The notes: generated by a model not told the origin, from the letters alone. 34,058 bases of DNA from Candidatus Sumerlaeota bacterium (GCA_026398535.1 JAPLSQ010000048.1:1-34058), one strand, 5' to 3'; shown: positions 15,284 to 24,343, numbered from the stretch's first letter. Made by a program: numbers and translations.

Positions 15284-16135
15284 ATGGAAATCATGAAAGA
15301 TCTCAACCTGTTCAAGTCCCCCGAAGGATTCTGGATCACCAGTTCGCAAATCCTTTCCGCCCTCGAAAAGGTCAAGGCCGCGGATGCCAAGGTATTATAC
15401 ATGCACACCGGTATGACTTTCGGCGCGCCCAACATCGAACTTGGCCGTCAGGACCTTCTTGCCCACTTATACGACCTTATCGCCGCGCTCGGCGTGCCGA
15501 CGCTGCTTATTCCGACTTACACCTTCAGCTTCTGCAACGGCGAGGACTATAATGTCCAAGCTTCGCGCTCGAAGATGGGCGCGCTCAACGAGTATATCCG
15601 CAAAATGCCCTGCGCCCTCCGCTCCATTGATCCATTGATGTCATCGGTGCTGATCGGCCAAGACCGCGACTTGGTCGAGAATCTCGGCAATAACTCCATC
15701 GGTGCGAACTCAACGTTTGACAAGATACACCGATGCGGCTCGGACGTCAGATTCCTTTTCTTCGGCGCCACGGCAAGCGACTGCTACACTTACACGCATT
15801 ATGTCGAGAAACGTCTCAATACGCCGTACCGTTACAACCGTGACTTTACTGGAAACATTACCGACGGCGACCGAACTTGGGAAGATACGTACACCCTGTT
15901 CGTGCGCTACAAAGACGTCGTCCCCAATACGGACGGCCTGCTTGAGAAAACCTTGATCGCGCGAGGCCTGATGCGCAAGGTGTCCTGCGGCGGCAGTTCG
16001 ATCTCCTGCCTGACCGAACCGGCAGGTTACGAGACGATTGTCGAACAGATCAAGGAGAACGGCTTAGCGTATATCACCAACGATCCTGGTGACCGCAACA
16101 CCGAATTTTTTGTGCGAAACATGGTGGCACTATAA
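15284..16135 (+). CDS. AAC(3)-fold N-acyltransferase (aminoglycoside acetyltransferase family)
   Basis: The 283-residue protein matches the AAC(3)/YokD family: 'KVLYMHTGMTFGAP' near the N-terminus, 'LLIPTYTFSFC', 'DPLMSSVLIG' and 'FLFFGATASDCYTYTHYVE'. The His in the latter is at the usual catalytic position. In polysaccharide clusters such enzymes, for example FdhC types, acylate 3- or 4-amino sugars with short hydroxyacyl groups instead of modifying antibiotics. That fits the carrier, KAS III and SDR genes directly upstream. An ATG at 15293 has a better placed purine-rich stretch (ggatgga) and may be the real start. Confidence 0.75.
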   Translation: MEIMKDLNLFKSPEGFWITSSQILSALEKVKAADAKVLYMHTGMTFGAPNIELGRQDLLAHLYDLIAALGVPTLLIPTYTFSFCNGEDYNVQASRSKMGALNEYIRKMPCALRSIDPLMSSVLIGQDRDLVENLGNNSIGANSTFDKIHRCGSDVRFLFFGATASDCYTYTHYVEKRLNTPYRYNRDFTGNITDGDRTWEDTYTLFVRYKDVVPNTDGLLEKTLIARGLMRKVSCGGSSISCLTEPAGYETIVEQIKENGLAYITNDPGDRNTEFFVRNMVAL

Positions 16136-16999
16136 ATGAGCAATGTGAACAACCTCTGTGTTGCCTGCAAGTCCAACTTGGCGGAGTTTGGAAAACAGGG
16201 CAAATATACCTACTGTGTTTGCACACAATGTGAAACTCTGCAGCAAAATCCGCTTCCGTCTAAGGAACAACTGGCTCTGGAATATCAGAATATTTATGCC
16301 CGGCAAGGTCATTACGCCTTTAATTATGAAGAGGCGATGCAGGCGAATCGCAATTTTTATCACCAAATCATTGAGATACTGTATCGCTTCCAGAGACCCG
16401 CAGGTATCGTCCTTGACTACGGATGTGGTTACGGTGGTCTTTGTGCCATGCTTGAAGCGGCAAAAATTGATTATGTAGGTTACGATCTGTCCAACGATGA
16501 GGTGCAAATTGCCCGTGATAGGAATTTAAATGTCCATTTCGGCGGTATCAATGATATTTCACGTGATCTCAAGGTTTCCGCCATGATCATGACATTCGTT
16601 TTTGAGCATCTCGTCGATTACGACGAATTCCTTGAAAAATGCAAAAAAATCATAATGAGACAAGGAATTATCATTATCATTATCCCCACTTCGCCTTTTA
16701 TTGTAAAACTATGGATCATTGCCAGGTTTCTCGGAATAAAGTCGGATTTGCCAACGTTCAATGAAGCCATAACTCCGCCGTGGCACACCGTGATCTTTTC
16801 ATCACGAGGAATGCGCGCCTTGATGACTCGTCACGGGATCGATGTGGAACGCATTCAGCGCTCACCTAAAAGCAGAACGGGCGGCTTGCTTGGCCTTACA
16901 AAGATAGTTTTAGAGTTCGTGGAAAAAGTCGGATTTGGCCTTTTCGGGGAGAAGTTTCCGTTGATGACCGCCCAAACTTTTATTTGCCGTATGAAATAA
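16136..16999 (+). CDS. SAM-dependent methyltransferase with N-terminal zinc ribbon
   Basis: Residues 8-32 carry two Cys pairs ('CVACK' and 'CTQC') that form a small zinc ribbon. The methyltransferase motif I 'VLDYGCGYGG' lies at 92-101, followed by 'YVGYDLS' and 'MTFVFEHLVDYDEF'. This architecture occurs in sugar C- or O-methyltransferases of polysaccharide and antibiotic pathways. The gene begins directly after the preceding stop. Its codons are visibly richer in A and T than those of its neighbours, which hints at separate acquisition. Confidence 0.75.
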   Translation: MSNVNNLCVACKSNLAEFGKQGKYTYCVCTQCETLQQNPLPSKEQLALEYQNIYARQGHYAFNYEEAMQANRNFYHQIIEILYRFQRPAGIVLDYGCGYGGLCAMLEAAKIDYVGYDLSNDEVQIARDRNLNVHFGGINDISRDLKVSAMIMTFVFEHLVDYDEFLEKCKKIIMRQGIIIIIIPTSPFIVKLWIIARFLGIKSDLPTFNEAITPPWHTVIFSSRGMRALMTRHGIDVERIQRSPKSRTGGLLGLTKIVLEFVEKVGFGLFGEKFPLMTAQTFICRMK

Positions 17000-17022
17000 G
17001 GATATTCCCGGAAGGATGATCC

Positions 17023-17754
17023 ATGAAGGTTGATCTCGTCGAAATCGATTCCCGCGTCTTTGGACGTAATGTGCTGGCGATTAACGATCTCGACCCTCAG
17101 GCCGATTTCGCCGCCTTTGAGCGCGATTACGTCGGGCGGTTCAACCCGGTCTATGTTTCCTGCAAGGTCCCGCTGGAGCGCGTCACCGACACCCACGTTC
17201 TGGAACGCCACGGATTCAACCTGATCGAGTGCCAGATCCGGTCCTGCATCAAACTGCGCAAACCCTTCGATGTTTCGGCCTTCGGCCAGTATGCTTTCGA
17301 GCAGGTAATCCGCGAGGAAGACCTGCCTGAAATCCTTGAAATCGCCGCCACAACCTTCGTTCATGACCGCTTCTCGATGGATCTGGCGCTGCCGCCTGAG
17401 GTCTCCGGCAACCGCTACAAGGAATATGTGCTCAAGTCCTTTCACTCGCCCGACGAGGCAGTCTGCCGCCTCGTCGAGCGCGCCAGCGGCCGCACCGTCG
17501 CCTTCAAGACCCACCTCTATCACGCCCCGGACGAGGTCCGCTTCCTGCTTGGCGGCGTCCGTAACGATTTGAAAAACCTCGGTCTCGGCCCCCTCAATGG
17601 CTATTTCGAGTTCAACGAGCTCATCCGCAAGGGCGTAAGGAAAGGCATCACTCACATTTCCGCAAGCAACTATCCGGTGTTCAATCTTGAAATCGGCAAT
17701 TTGGGGTTTCGGGTCATGACGGTCTTCGCCGCGATGCGGAAGCTTTACCTCTGA
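17023..17754 (+). CDS. WecD-like GNAT N-acetyltransferase
   Basis: The 243-residue protein resembles WecD/RffC, which acetylates dTDP-4-amino-4,6-dideoxygalactose. The N-terminal part ('FGRNVLAINDL', 'VYVSCKVPLE', 'HGFNLIECQI') is the family-specific region. The GNAT fold follows, with 'VRNDLKNLGLGPL' as acetyl-CoA loop and 'ASNYPVFNLEIGNLGF' at the end. The start has GGAAGGA 6 nt upstream. With a WecE-type aminotransferase in the same cluster, it probably acylates the same 4-amino sugar. Two acyltransferases in one cluster suggest two acylated amines or alternative acyl groups. Confidence 0.7.
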   Translation: MKVDLVEIDSRVFGRNVLAINDLDPQADFAAFERDYVGRFNPVYVSCKVPLERVTDTHVLERHGFNLIECQIRSCIKLRKPFDVSAFGQYAFEQVIREEDLPEILEIAATTFVHDRFSMDLALPPEVSGNRYKEYVLKSFHSPDEAVCRLVERASGRTVAFKTHLYHAPDEVRFLLGGVRNDLKNLGLGPLNGYFEFNELIRKGVRKGITHISASNYPVFNLEIGNLGFRVMTVFAAMRKLYL

Positions 17755-18401
17755 TGACCATGTTATCGGTGACCCCGATCATCAACGATCTTTTCGCTTC
17801 CTGCGCCTACATTGTCAGCCGCGCCGACTGCCTGCAGGCGCTGGTAATCGACCCCGCCGATGACGCCTCCGGCCACATCGCGGCCTTCCTCCGCGAGCAC
17901 GCCCTCAGCGACATCTTCATCGCTCTCACGCACGAGCACTTCGACCATATCGCCGGCGTCGAGCGCCTCCGGCAACAATTCGGCGCCCAAGTCGTTTGCT
18001 CCCGCGCCTGTTCCGAATCAATTGGCCGGCCGGAGAAAAACTTTTCGCGTTATCTTACTGGAATCGACAGAATATTTGGGCCCTCCGACCTTATCTGCGA
18101 GGAGGTTTCGAATGCAATCGATTGGTGCGACGAACGAATCGAGTTTGTTCCCACTCCGGGTCATTCTCCCGGCAGCGTCTGCATCGCTGTCTGTAACGCG
18201 CTTTTCACGGGTGATACCCTGATAAAAGATTTGAGAACTGTCACCAAACTGCCCGGCGGCAATCGCACCGGCCTGCGGAAGAGCATCAACCTCTTATTGA
18301 CGCGCTTTCCGGCGGCGACGATGGTCTATCCGGGTCATGGCGAACCATTCCGCCTGAGCCAAGCCGACCGGGAAGTGATCTTGGGAAATATTAAATCATG
18401 A
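17754..18401 (+). CDS. Metallo-beta-lactamase-fold hydrolase
   Basis: The 215-residue protein has the metal motif 'THEHFDHI' (His60, His62, Asp64, His65), then 'TPGHSPGSVC' and 'LFTGDTL', and finally 'YPGHGEP'. This set is typical of glyoxalase II-like thioester hydrolases. In this cluster it could release acyl groups from a carrier or clear mis-loaded carriers. A sugar N-deacylase role is more speculative. The start overlaps the GNAT stop by one base, and its own stop overlaps the next start by 4 nt. Confidence 0.75.
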   Translation: MTMLSVTPIINDLFASCAYIVSRADCLQALVIDPADDASGHIAAFLREHALSDIFIALTHEHFDHIAGVERLRQQFGAQVVCSRACSESIGRPEKNFSRYLTGIDRIFGPSDLICEEVSNAIDWCDERIEFVPTPGHSPGSVCIAVCNALFTGDTLIKDLRTVTKLPGGNRTGLRKSINLLLTRFPAATMVYPGHGEPFRLSQADREVILGNIKS

Positions 18402-18769
18402 GTAAAGGTGTTGCCTTTATCTTTATCTTACTCTCGCTGCTTTTTCAAATCCTTTCTATGATCTTTGGGAAGTATGCGTCGTTGCAACTGGACCGGTTTA
18501 CCCCAACATACATCATGCAAAATTATTATTATTTGGCTTCCTTTTGTTGCTTGGGATTGCAGGCCGTCTGCTGGCCGCTGGCCCTGCGCCGCTTCCCACT
18601 TTTCTGGTCCTATATGTTCATGAGCTGTATTTACGTGGCGATCCCATTGATCAGCCATTTCATTTTCAAAGAGGAGGTGTCCCCCGGCAATGCCGTCGGA
18701 TCTGTGATCGTTATGGCGGGAATCCTGGTGATAGCCGCCACCGGAGGACAGGAGGCCGGGCATGCTTAA
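18398..18769 (+). CDS. EmrE-like four-helix membrane protein, subunit 1 (ArnE/ArnF-like)
   Basis: The 123-residue protein has four predicted membrane helices ('FIFILLSLLFQILSMIFG', 'YYYLASFCCLGLQAVCW', 'YMFMSCIYVAIPLISHF', 'NAVGSVIVMAGILVIA'). Its size and topology fit small EamA/SMR-type half transporters such as ArnE and ArnF, which flip undecaprenyl-phosphate-linked amino sugars. It overlaps the next gene, of the same type, by 8 nt, so a heterodimer is likely. Confidence 0.7.
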   Translation: MSKGVAFIFILLSLLFQILSMIFGKYASLQLDRFTPTYIMQNYYYLASFCCLGLQAVCWPLALRRFPLFWSYMFMSCIYVAIPLISHFIFKEEVSPGNAVGSVIVMAGILVIAATGGQEAGHA

Positions 18770-19109
18770 GCATTACACCGCCGCGTTCCTTGGCGTCTTT
18801 CTCACGGCTATCAGCCAGCTTCTGTTCAAACTTGGCGTCAACCAGACGCGTCAGCGAAGCGCTCTTTTAGTTTATCTCAATCCCCTCTGCGTGGTTGCCT
18901 GCGCGATGCTCTTTGCGGTCACGCTCCTGAACCTCTACGCATATAAACAGTTGCCGCTCAAGGTCTCCGTTGTCATCCTCCCGTTCACCTATATTCTTAT
19001 TGGCGTGTTTTCTCTTGTATTCCTGAAGGAGAAGGCCACCCGCGGCCAGCTTACCGGGGCGTTGATTATTATCATTGGTATTGTCATTTATAACTTGAAT
19101 CTGGGATGA
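18762..19109 (+). CDS. EmrE-like four-helix membrane protein, subunit 2 (ArnE/ArnF-like)
   Basis: The 115-residue partner of the preceding gene has four helices and a typical end 'FSLVFLKEKATRGQLTGAL' plus 'IIIIGIVIYNLNLG'. Conserved 'LLFKLGVNQ' near the N-terminus resembles the Glu/Lys-containing first helix of the family. The pair is best read as the inner-membrane flippase for the sugar made by this cluster. Confidence 0.7.
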   Translation: MLKHYTAAFLGVFLTAISQLLFKLGVNQTRQRSALLVYLNPLCVVACAMLFAVTLLNLYAYKQLPLKVSVVILPFTYILIGVFSLVFLKEKATRGQLTGALIIIIGIVIYNLNLG

Positions 19110-19201
19110 TGTGAAAATTTAGTACTTGATTATCGGCTCACCGTTTTTCCATGAACCTGCGCGACCCGGTGGGTGTTTAATGTTTAGCAGGATTTGTCCG
19201 C

Positions 19202-20038
19202 ATGAAGATATCTGAGCTGTTCGACAACCAAAAGGAATTTCGCCAGGAGATCCCTGGAATATGGATGATGGCGCCGGCGAGCGGCGTGCATTATCCCATC
19301 GATGGCAACGAAACCTGCCGCCGGGTCGAAGACGCCTCCTTTTGGTTTTGCCACCGAAATGACTGTATCGCCGCAATGATACGGAATTACCCCCCGAAAG
19401 GTTTTATTCTTGACATCGGGGGGGGCAATGGATTCGTCAGTCAGCGTTTGTCGCGCGAAGGTTATGAGGTGGCGCTTTTGGAGCCAGGCACGCAAGGCAC
19501 CCGGAATGCCCGCGCTCGAGGTATAGAATACATAGTGAACGCAGCGTTTCAGGATGTGCATTTCCCCACGGGCAGTTTGCCCGCCGCCGGTTTGTTCGAC
19601 GTGCTGGAGCATGTCGAGGCGCCTGGCGATTTTCTAAAGGAATTAAAGCGGACAATAACACCCGGCGGCATGCTTTGCCTGACGGTTCCCGCGCACGGCT
19701 GGCTTTGGTCTGATGTGGACATCCGAGTCGGCCATTTCCAGCGTTATTCGGCTTGCAGCGTCGCCCGGTTGCTGACCGCCCATGGATTTTCCGTGAATTA
19801 CATTACTTATGTCTTTTCCTATTTGACGGCGCCCTTATTCGCGCTCAAGACGATTCCTTACCGCCTGAAAATCAAACGCAAAACCGCCCTGAGCGCTATT
19901 CAAGCGGAACATCAGCCGGGAAAGGGTATTCAATGCATCCTGGATGTGATCAACCGATATGAAGTGGCGCGCGTTCGACAAAAACGAAGGATTCCCATAG
20001 GTTCTTCGGTTTTGCTGGCCGCCCATGCCACCCCATAA
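19202..20038 (+). CDS. Class I SAM-dependent methyltransferase
   Basis: The 278-residue protein has 'FILDIGGGNGFVSQRL' as SAM-binding motif I, 'YEVALLEPG' as motif II, 'AAGLFDVLEHVEAPGDFLKE', and 'TPGGMLCLTVPAH' as motif IV. This pattern is common in polysaccharide clusters. The substrate is not evident. Together with the first methyltransferase it may place an O-methyl group on the sugar or terminate a chain. A 92-nt gap separates it from the flippase pair, so a separate promoter is possible. Confidence 0.75.
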   Translation: MKISELFDNQKEFRQEIPGIWMMAPASGVHYPIDGNETCRRVEDASFWFCHRNDCIAAMIRNYPPKGFILDIGGGNGFVSQRLSREGYEVALLEPGTQGTRNARARGIEYIVNAAFQDVHFPTGSLPAAGLFDVLEHVEAPGDFLKELKRTITPGGMLCLTVPAHGWLWSDVDIRVGHFQRYSACSVARLLTAHGFSVNYITYVFSYLTAPLFALKTIPYRLKIKRKTALSAIQAEHQPGKGIQCILDVINRYEVARVRQKRRIPIGSSVLLAAHATP

Positions 20039-20054
20039 GTCGGGAGAAAATGAG

Positions 20055-21212
20055 ATGCCGTCAGAACCCATTCATCACCACATTCCCTTCAACAAGCCGT
20101 GTTTCGAAGGCAAGGAGCTGGTTTATATCGCCCAAGCAATAGGAGCCGGCCACATTTCGGGCGACGGGGAGTTCACCAGGCGCTGTCAGCAGCTTTTGGA
20201 AACCGAGTTGGGCGCTCGAAAGGCGCTGCTGACGACTTCATGCACCCATGCCTTGGAAATGGCCGCCATCCTGCTTGACCTCATGCCCGGCGACGAGGTC
20301 ATCGTCCCTTCGTTCACCTTCGTATCGACAGTGAACGCCTTTGTTCTTCACGGCGCGCGCCCGGTTTTTTGCGACATCCGGCCCGACACGCTGAACATGA
20401 ACGAGCATCTTCTGGAAGACTTGATCACCCCGCGGACACGCGCCATCGTCCCGGTGCACTATGCCGGGGTGGGATGCGAGATGGACGCGATCAACGCGAT
20501 CGCCGAGCGGCACGGCGCGGTGATCATCGAGGACAACGCCCACGGCCTCTTCGGCCGTTATAAAGGTCGTCCACTCGGCTCCTTCGGCGCCATGGCCACG
20601 CAGAGCTTTCACGAAACAAAGAACATCACCTGCGGCGAGGGAGGCGCGCTGTTGATCAACGACCCACAATACATCGAGCGCGCCGAAATCATCCGCGAGA
20701 AGGGAACGAACCGCAGCCGGTTCTTCCGCGGACAGGTGGATAAATACTCCTGGGTGGACTTGGGATCGAGTTACCTGCCTTCCGACATGCTGGCCGCTTT
20801 TCTATATGGACAACTGGAGGTCTGGCAATCTGTTCAGCACCGCCGGCGACTGATTTGGGAGCGCTACAGAGAAGGCCTTTCCGGTTGGGCGAGAGAGAAC
20901 GGAGCCCAATTGCCGTTTATTCCAGATCATTGCGAGCATGCCAGTCATATGTTTTATGTCATCCTTCCCACACTGGAAGCACGGCAGGCGCTGATCGCAC
21001 ACCTTAAACGACGCGGTATCACGGCTGTGTTTCACTATCTTCCCTTGCACCATTCCGAGTTCGCGAGGAAACGGGGCTTTGACACAAATCCATGCCCGGT
21101 CACCTGCGAAATCAGCGACTGCCTTTTGCGATTGCCATTCTACACAGCCCTTACGAAAGAAGAACAACACCGCGTTATCGATGTCATGAGGGAATTTCAA
21201 TGCGAATATTGA
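20055..21212 (+). CDS. wecE: dTDP-4-amino-4,6-dideoxygalactose transaminase (WecE-type)
   Basis: The protein matches WecE/RffA over its whole length (about 385 residues). Landmarks are 'IPFNKPCFEGKEL', 'GHISGDGEFTRRCQQ', 'TTSCTHALEMAAILLDL', 'VPVHYAGVGCEMDAI', 'SFHETKN' with the PLP lysine at 189, 'IIREKGTNRSRFFRGQVDK' and 'FHYLPLH'. It forms dTDP-Fuc4N from dTDP-4-keto-6-deoxyglucose and glutamate. ATG 20055 is preferred over ATG 20025, since GGGAG lies 8 nt upstream and the latter overlaps the previous gene. The dTDP-glucose synthesis genes are not in the window. Confidence 0.85.
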   Translation: MPSEPIHHHIPFNKPCFEGKELVYIAQAIGAGHISGDGEFTRRCQQLLETELGARKALLTTSCTHALEMAAILLDLMPGDEVIVPSFTFVSTVNAFVLHGARPVFCDIRPDTLNMNEHLLEDLITPRTRAIVPVHYAGVGCEMDAINAIAERHGAVIIEDNAHGLFGRYKGRPLGSFGAMATQSFHETKNITCGEGGALLINDPQYIERAEIIREKGTNRSRFFRGQVDKYSWVDLGSSYLPSDMLAAFLYGQLEVWQSVQHRRRLIWERYREGLSGWARENGAQLPFIPDHCEHASHMFYVILPTLEARQALIAHLKRRGITAVFHYLPLHHSEFARKRGFDTNPCPVTCEISDCLLRLPFYTALTKEEQHRVIDVMREFQCEY

Positions 21213-22972
21213 ACACGATCTGCAGCGCAATACGGAACAAGCTCCGGCTGTTCTTTCATACACAAAAAACTGATTCGGGTTGCGATGTCATCGCCATATT
21301 TCTGGCAATTATCACGCTGGCTTATCCCATTCTGTTTGCCTTTCAAGGATTCGACTTGATGGATATGGGGTTTAACCTGTCCGGATTTTCATGCTTTTTT
21401 CAGGAAAGAGATTATGTTGCTGGCACGCTATATCTGACAGTCTTTATCGGGGCGTGCATTGACTGGCTGTTTCATCCATTTGGCGCGGTGGCATTCAAAC
21501 TGGCGTGTTCGTTCGCGTGGGATTTATGCGCAATTCTTGCCTGGCTTATCCTGCGCCGCTGGCATACAAACAGGCACACATGGCTTGCTCTGCTGGTGAC
21601 GACGGCTACCGTGACAAATTATCTTACCACATGGTTGGATTATAACGTGGTAACTGTCACACTTTACATGATCGCCGTGTGGTGCGTCATTGAAAGTTTT
21701 CGCCGGGGGGCACACATGCTGTTTTTGTGCGGCTTTGTGCTTGGCCTGAATGTATTCTCGCGCGTTTCGAATCTGACGGGGCTGGGAATGTGCGCGGTTC
21801 TTGTCTTGGACTTCTTTGAACCCAGCCTTTCCTGGCGAATGGTGGCGAAACGGTGGATGGCCATGATTGCGGGTATCGCCGCCGGGCTGGCAGGCGGGTT
21901 TGGGCTGATCGCGGCCCTTGGCCATTGGGAAGCATTTTGGTTTAATGTCGGCTTGCTGGAGAAATCCACATCACATACCCCGGATCTGATGAAGAATCTG
22001 TTTGTCTGGGGCAACATACGGGCTTTTGAGGGGGGTATCCTTCGAACCGCGGAAGTTGGAGCGGCCTTGGCCATCATGTCGGTTTTGACTTGCCGTTTAA
22101 ACAGGCTACCCACATGGGCGGCTGCCGGCTTGGGAACGGTGTTTGGACTTCTTGTGAACTGGATACAAGGCAAGTACTATCCTGGATATCTTGCAACAGG
22201 ATCAGAACATAACTTACTCGCCGAGAGGATTGTTGGCGTGCTGTACTGCGCGCATGGGATTCTGCTTTTTTGCATACGGAAAGATTCATTGTACCGGTAT
22301 GCGGTGGCATGCTCGCTTCTGGTACTCATTGTCACGCCTGTTGGATCCAACAACGGGTTGTTCAACTCCGTCTACGGATTCTGGTTGGGCTTGGCATTGC
22401 CGTTGGCGGCAATGATCGAAGCGCGCGAAGTAAGGATAGGCAACTCGATTGTGGTTAACCGATTCGTCTGGTTGTTGTTCACTGCATTTATTGTGACGGG
22501 ACTACTCGTCTCCAACTTCCGCCACGATCTGGTTCTTAGTTATCGGGACGCTCCACGCTCCGTCGCATGGGGAACCGTCGATCACCCGAAACTGAGGTTT
22601 CTGTGGATGGGCGAGGAGCACGCAAAACCGTTGGGACAGTTGCTTAAGGAAGTTCGGAAATATGTGCGCCCTGGGGATTATGTGCTAGCATATAACGAAA
22701 TCCCCGTATTCTACTATTTAACGGACACCATCCCGTACATGTATCTTTCGAATCCTCGCTATTCCCCCGAGGAGACCATACAGCGGATGCTCGCAAAGGC
22801 CGAAAGAAACCGGGCAGGCAACCCTGTCGTTGTTCGAAGACCATTGAATGAGGCACAGCGGAAAATCCATAAACCCATCGAGGATTTCATTGCGGCGAGA
22901 GGCTACGAGGTGAAATGGAAAAACGGGGACTTTGAAATCCTTACCACAAGCGGAACACAAACCACCCGGTAG
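21200..22972 (+). CDS. Polytopic membrane protein, possible GT-C glycosyltransferase
   Basis: ATG 21200 has GAGGGA 6 nt upstream and gives 590 residues; a longer frame from 21092 would overlap wecE by 121 nt. The first two thirds contain about ten membrane helices, with charged loops early on ('FDLMDMGFN' near residue 50). The last 150 residues are soluble ('RPGDYVLAYNEIPVFYYL'). This layout, with an acidic pair in the first large loop and an external C-terminal domain, is that of GT-C enzymes such as ArnT and PMT relatives, but I see no family-specific motif. In an Arn-like route it would be the enzyme that transfers the sugar from lipid to its final acceptor. Confidence 0.5.
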   Translation: MRILNTICSAIRNKLRLFFHTQKTDSGCDVIAIFLAIITLAYPILFAFQGFDLMDMGFNLSGFSCFFQERDYVAGTLYLTVFIGACIDWLFHPFGAVAFKLACSFAWDLCAILAWLILRRWHTNRHTWLALLVTTATVTNYLTTWLDYNVVTVTLYMIAVWCVIESFRRGAHMLFLCGFVLGLNVFSRVSNLTGLGMCAVLVLDFFEPSLSWRMVAKRWMAMIAGIAAGLAGGFGLIAALGHWEAFWFNVGLLEKSTSHTPDLMKNLFVWGNIRAFEGGILRTAEVGAALAIMSVLTCRLNRLPTWAAAGLGTVFGLLVNWIQGKYYPGYLATGSEHNLLAERIVGVLYCAHGILLFCIRKDSLYRYAVACSLLVLIVTPVGSNNGLFNSVYGFWLGLALPLAAMIEAREVRIGNSIVVNRFVWLLFTAFIVTGLLVSNFRHDLVLSYRDAPRSVAWGTVDHPKLRFLWMGEEHAKPLGQLLKEVRKYVRPGDYVLAYNEIPVFYYLTDTIPYMYLSNPRYSPEETIQRMLAKAERNRAGNPVVVRRPLNEAQRKIHKPIEDFIAARGYEVKWKNGDFEILTTSGTQTTR

Positions 22973-23014
22973 CGTGACTGGATGGAGTTGCCTGTTTGCC
23001 GCGAGACTGAAAAG

Positions 23015-24343
23015 CTATATATGAACCCTCAGATACCGCCTGCCCAAGACAACGATCGCCACGCCTTCAAGGACAAACACCACGGCCGTGGCAACGGCTG
23101 ATCCGTAAATACCAATCTGCGGGATCAAGGCAAAATTCAACGCGGCATTCACAACCACTGAGACGCCGATGAGCAGCGAAAACATGCCCGGACGGCCCGC
23201 CTGAAGCAGAAGCGAGGTGAACGGCCGATAACCGCATGATGCGACAACACCTGCCACAAGAATGGCAAACACGCCCCAACTCCCCCATATCCCGGCATCA
23301 CCCTTGGACAATGTCCAGATTACCACGGGAAACACCATGACAAGCACGCCCCCTGCAACCCCCATCAACGGATAAAGCAGGCGGCGAACCTTCCGGGTCA
23401 ACTCTCCAATCCGTTGCGTGTCGCCCTCCGCAAAGCATTTCCCGGCAATGGGATCAAAGTTCTGCCTGATCACATTGCCGATCTGGGCGAAACCCTCGGC
23501 GAAAATGGCGCCGAAACTGTAAATCCCCACACTACGATCTGGCAGAAACATCCCGAGAAGGAGGACGTCGACGCGCGTGTTCATCTCCACCAGCACACCG
23601 CTCAGGCACCCGCGCAACCCGAACGAAATATGCCGTTTCATCCACGCAACGGCCTCGTCCCAGGGTGACAAACTCAACCTTCCCACAGCCGTCCAGCAAT
23701 AGACAACGGAACCGGCAAACACGCCGACCTCCGCGATGGTCAGTGACAGGGCGAGACACGCCGCAGGCCATTTCATGCAGGCCACAAACGCAACGCCCGC
23801 GAGAATAAGAATGAATCGAAGCGACTGGAACACCGCGAACGCGCGCATGTGGCGCGCGCCATTCATCTGCATAAGGAGAACCTTGTTGAGCGAGAAGAGA
23901 AATAATCCTGGCGTCATGTAACCGATGCCTGTGGCAACCGCATCGCTGTCAAGAAGCTTGCCAACTGCCCCGCGCGACGCCCAGAGCCCAGTGCTTACCA
24001 AGGCGCCGAGGCCAGCTACAAGGAGCAGAGCCGAGGCCGAGATCCGCCCGCCTGTTTCGCCATCCTCCTGATTCTGTGACACATATCTTAGAACAGAAAA
24101 CTGAAGACCGCCAACGGCAACCTGCGAAAGTATGATGTGGAAAGCGAAGACTTGGTTGAAGACGCCAAGTGCTTCCGCCCCCTGCATGGACAGGATCAGG
24201 GAGTTAATCGCAAGCCCGCTCAAGCCAAGAACCGCCAGACTGGCGCCGTTCCAGATGACACCTATCCCGAAGCGGCCTGAGCCTTGGAATTTACGGGAGG
24301 TTTCTGCCCAAAGCGACCGAAAAGCATATATAATCATCCGCAT
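23015..24343 (-). CDS. Wzx-type flippase, polysaccharide biosynthesis protein
   Basis: About 442 residues form some 12 membrane helices with the MOP/MATE-like pattern: 'GVFNQVFAFHIILSQV', then 'SFGLRGCLSGVLVEMNTRVD' and 'LLLGMFLPDRSVGIYSFG', then 'RQNFDPIAGKCFAEGD'. These resemble the oligosaccharide flippases of O-antigen and S-layer glycan clusters. The start is uncertain: ATG 24343 and 24337 are both possible, and a TTG at 24394 gives a longer version without an obvious ribosome binding site. It is the last gene of the minus-strand operon and converges with the GT-C-like gene, which ends 42 bp away. Confidence 0.8.
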   Translation of the reverse strand: MRMIIYAFRSLWAETSRKFQGSGRFGIGVIWNGASLAVLGLSGLAINSLILSMQGAEALGVFNQVFAFHIILSQVAVGGLQFSVLRYVSQNQEDGETGGRISASALLLVAGLGALVSTGLWASRGAVGKLLDSDAVATGIGYMTPGLFLFSLNKVLLMQMNGARHMRAFAVFQSLRFILILAGVAFVACMKWPAACLALSLTIAEVGVFAGSVVYCWTAVGRLSLSPWDEAVAWMKRHISFGLRGCLSGVLVEMNTRVDVLLLGMFLPDRSVGIYSFGAIFAEGFAQIGNVIRQNFDPIAGKCFAEGDTQRIGELTRKVRRLLYPLMGVAGGVLVMVFPVVIWTLSKGDAGIWGSWGVFAILVAGVVASCGYRPFTSLLLQAGRPGMFSLLIGVSVVVNAALNFALIPQIGIYGSAVATAVVFVLEGVAIVVLGRRYLRVHI

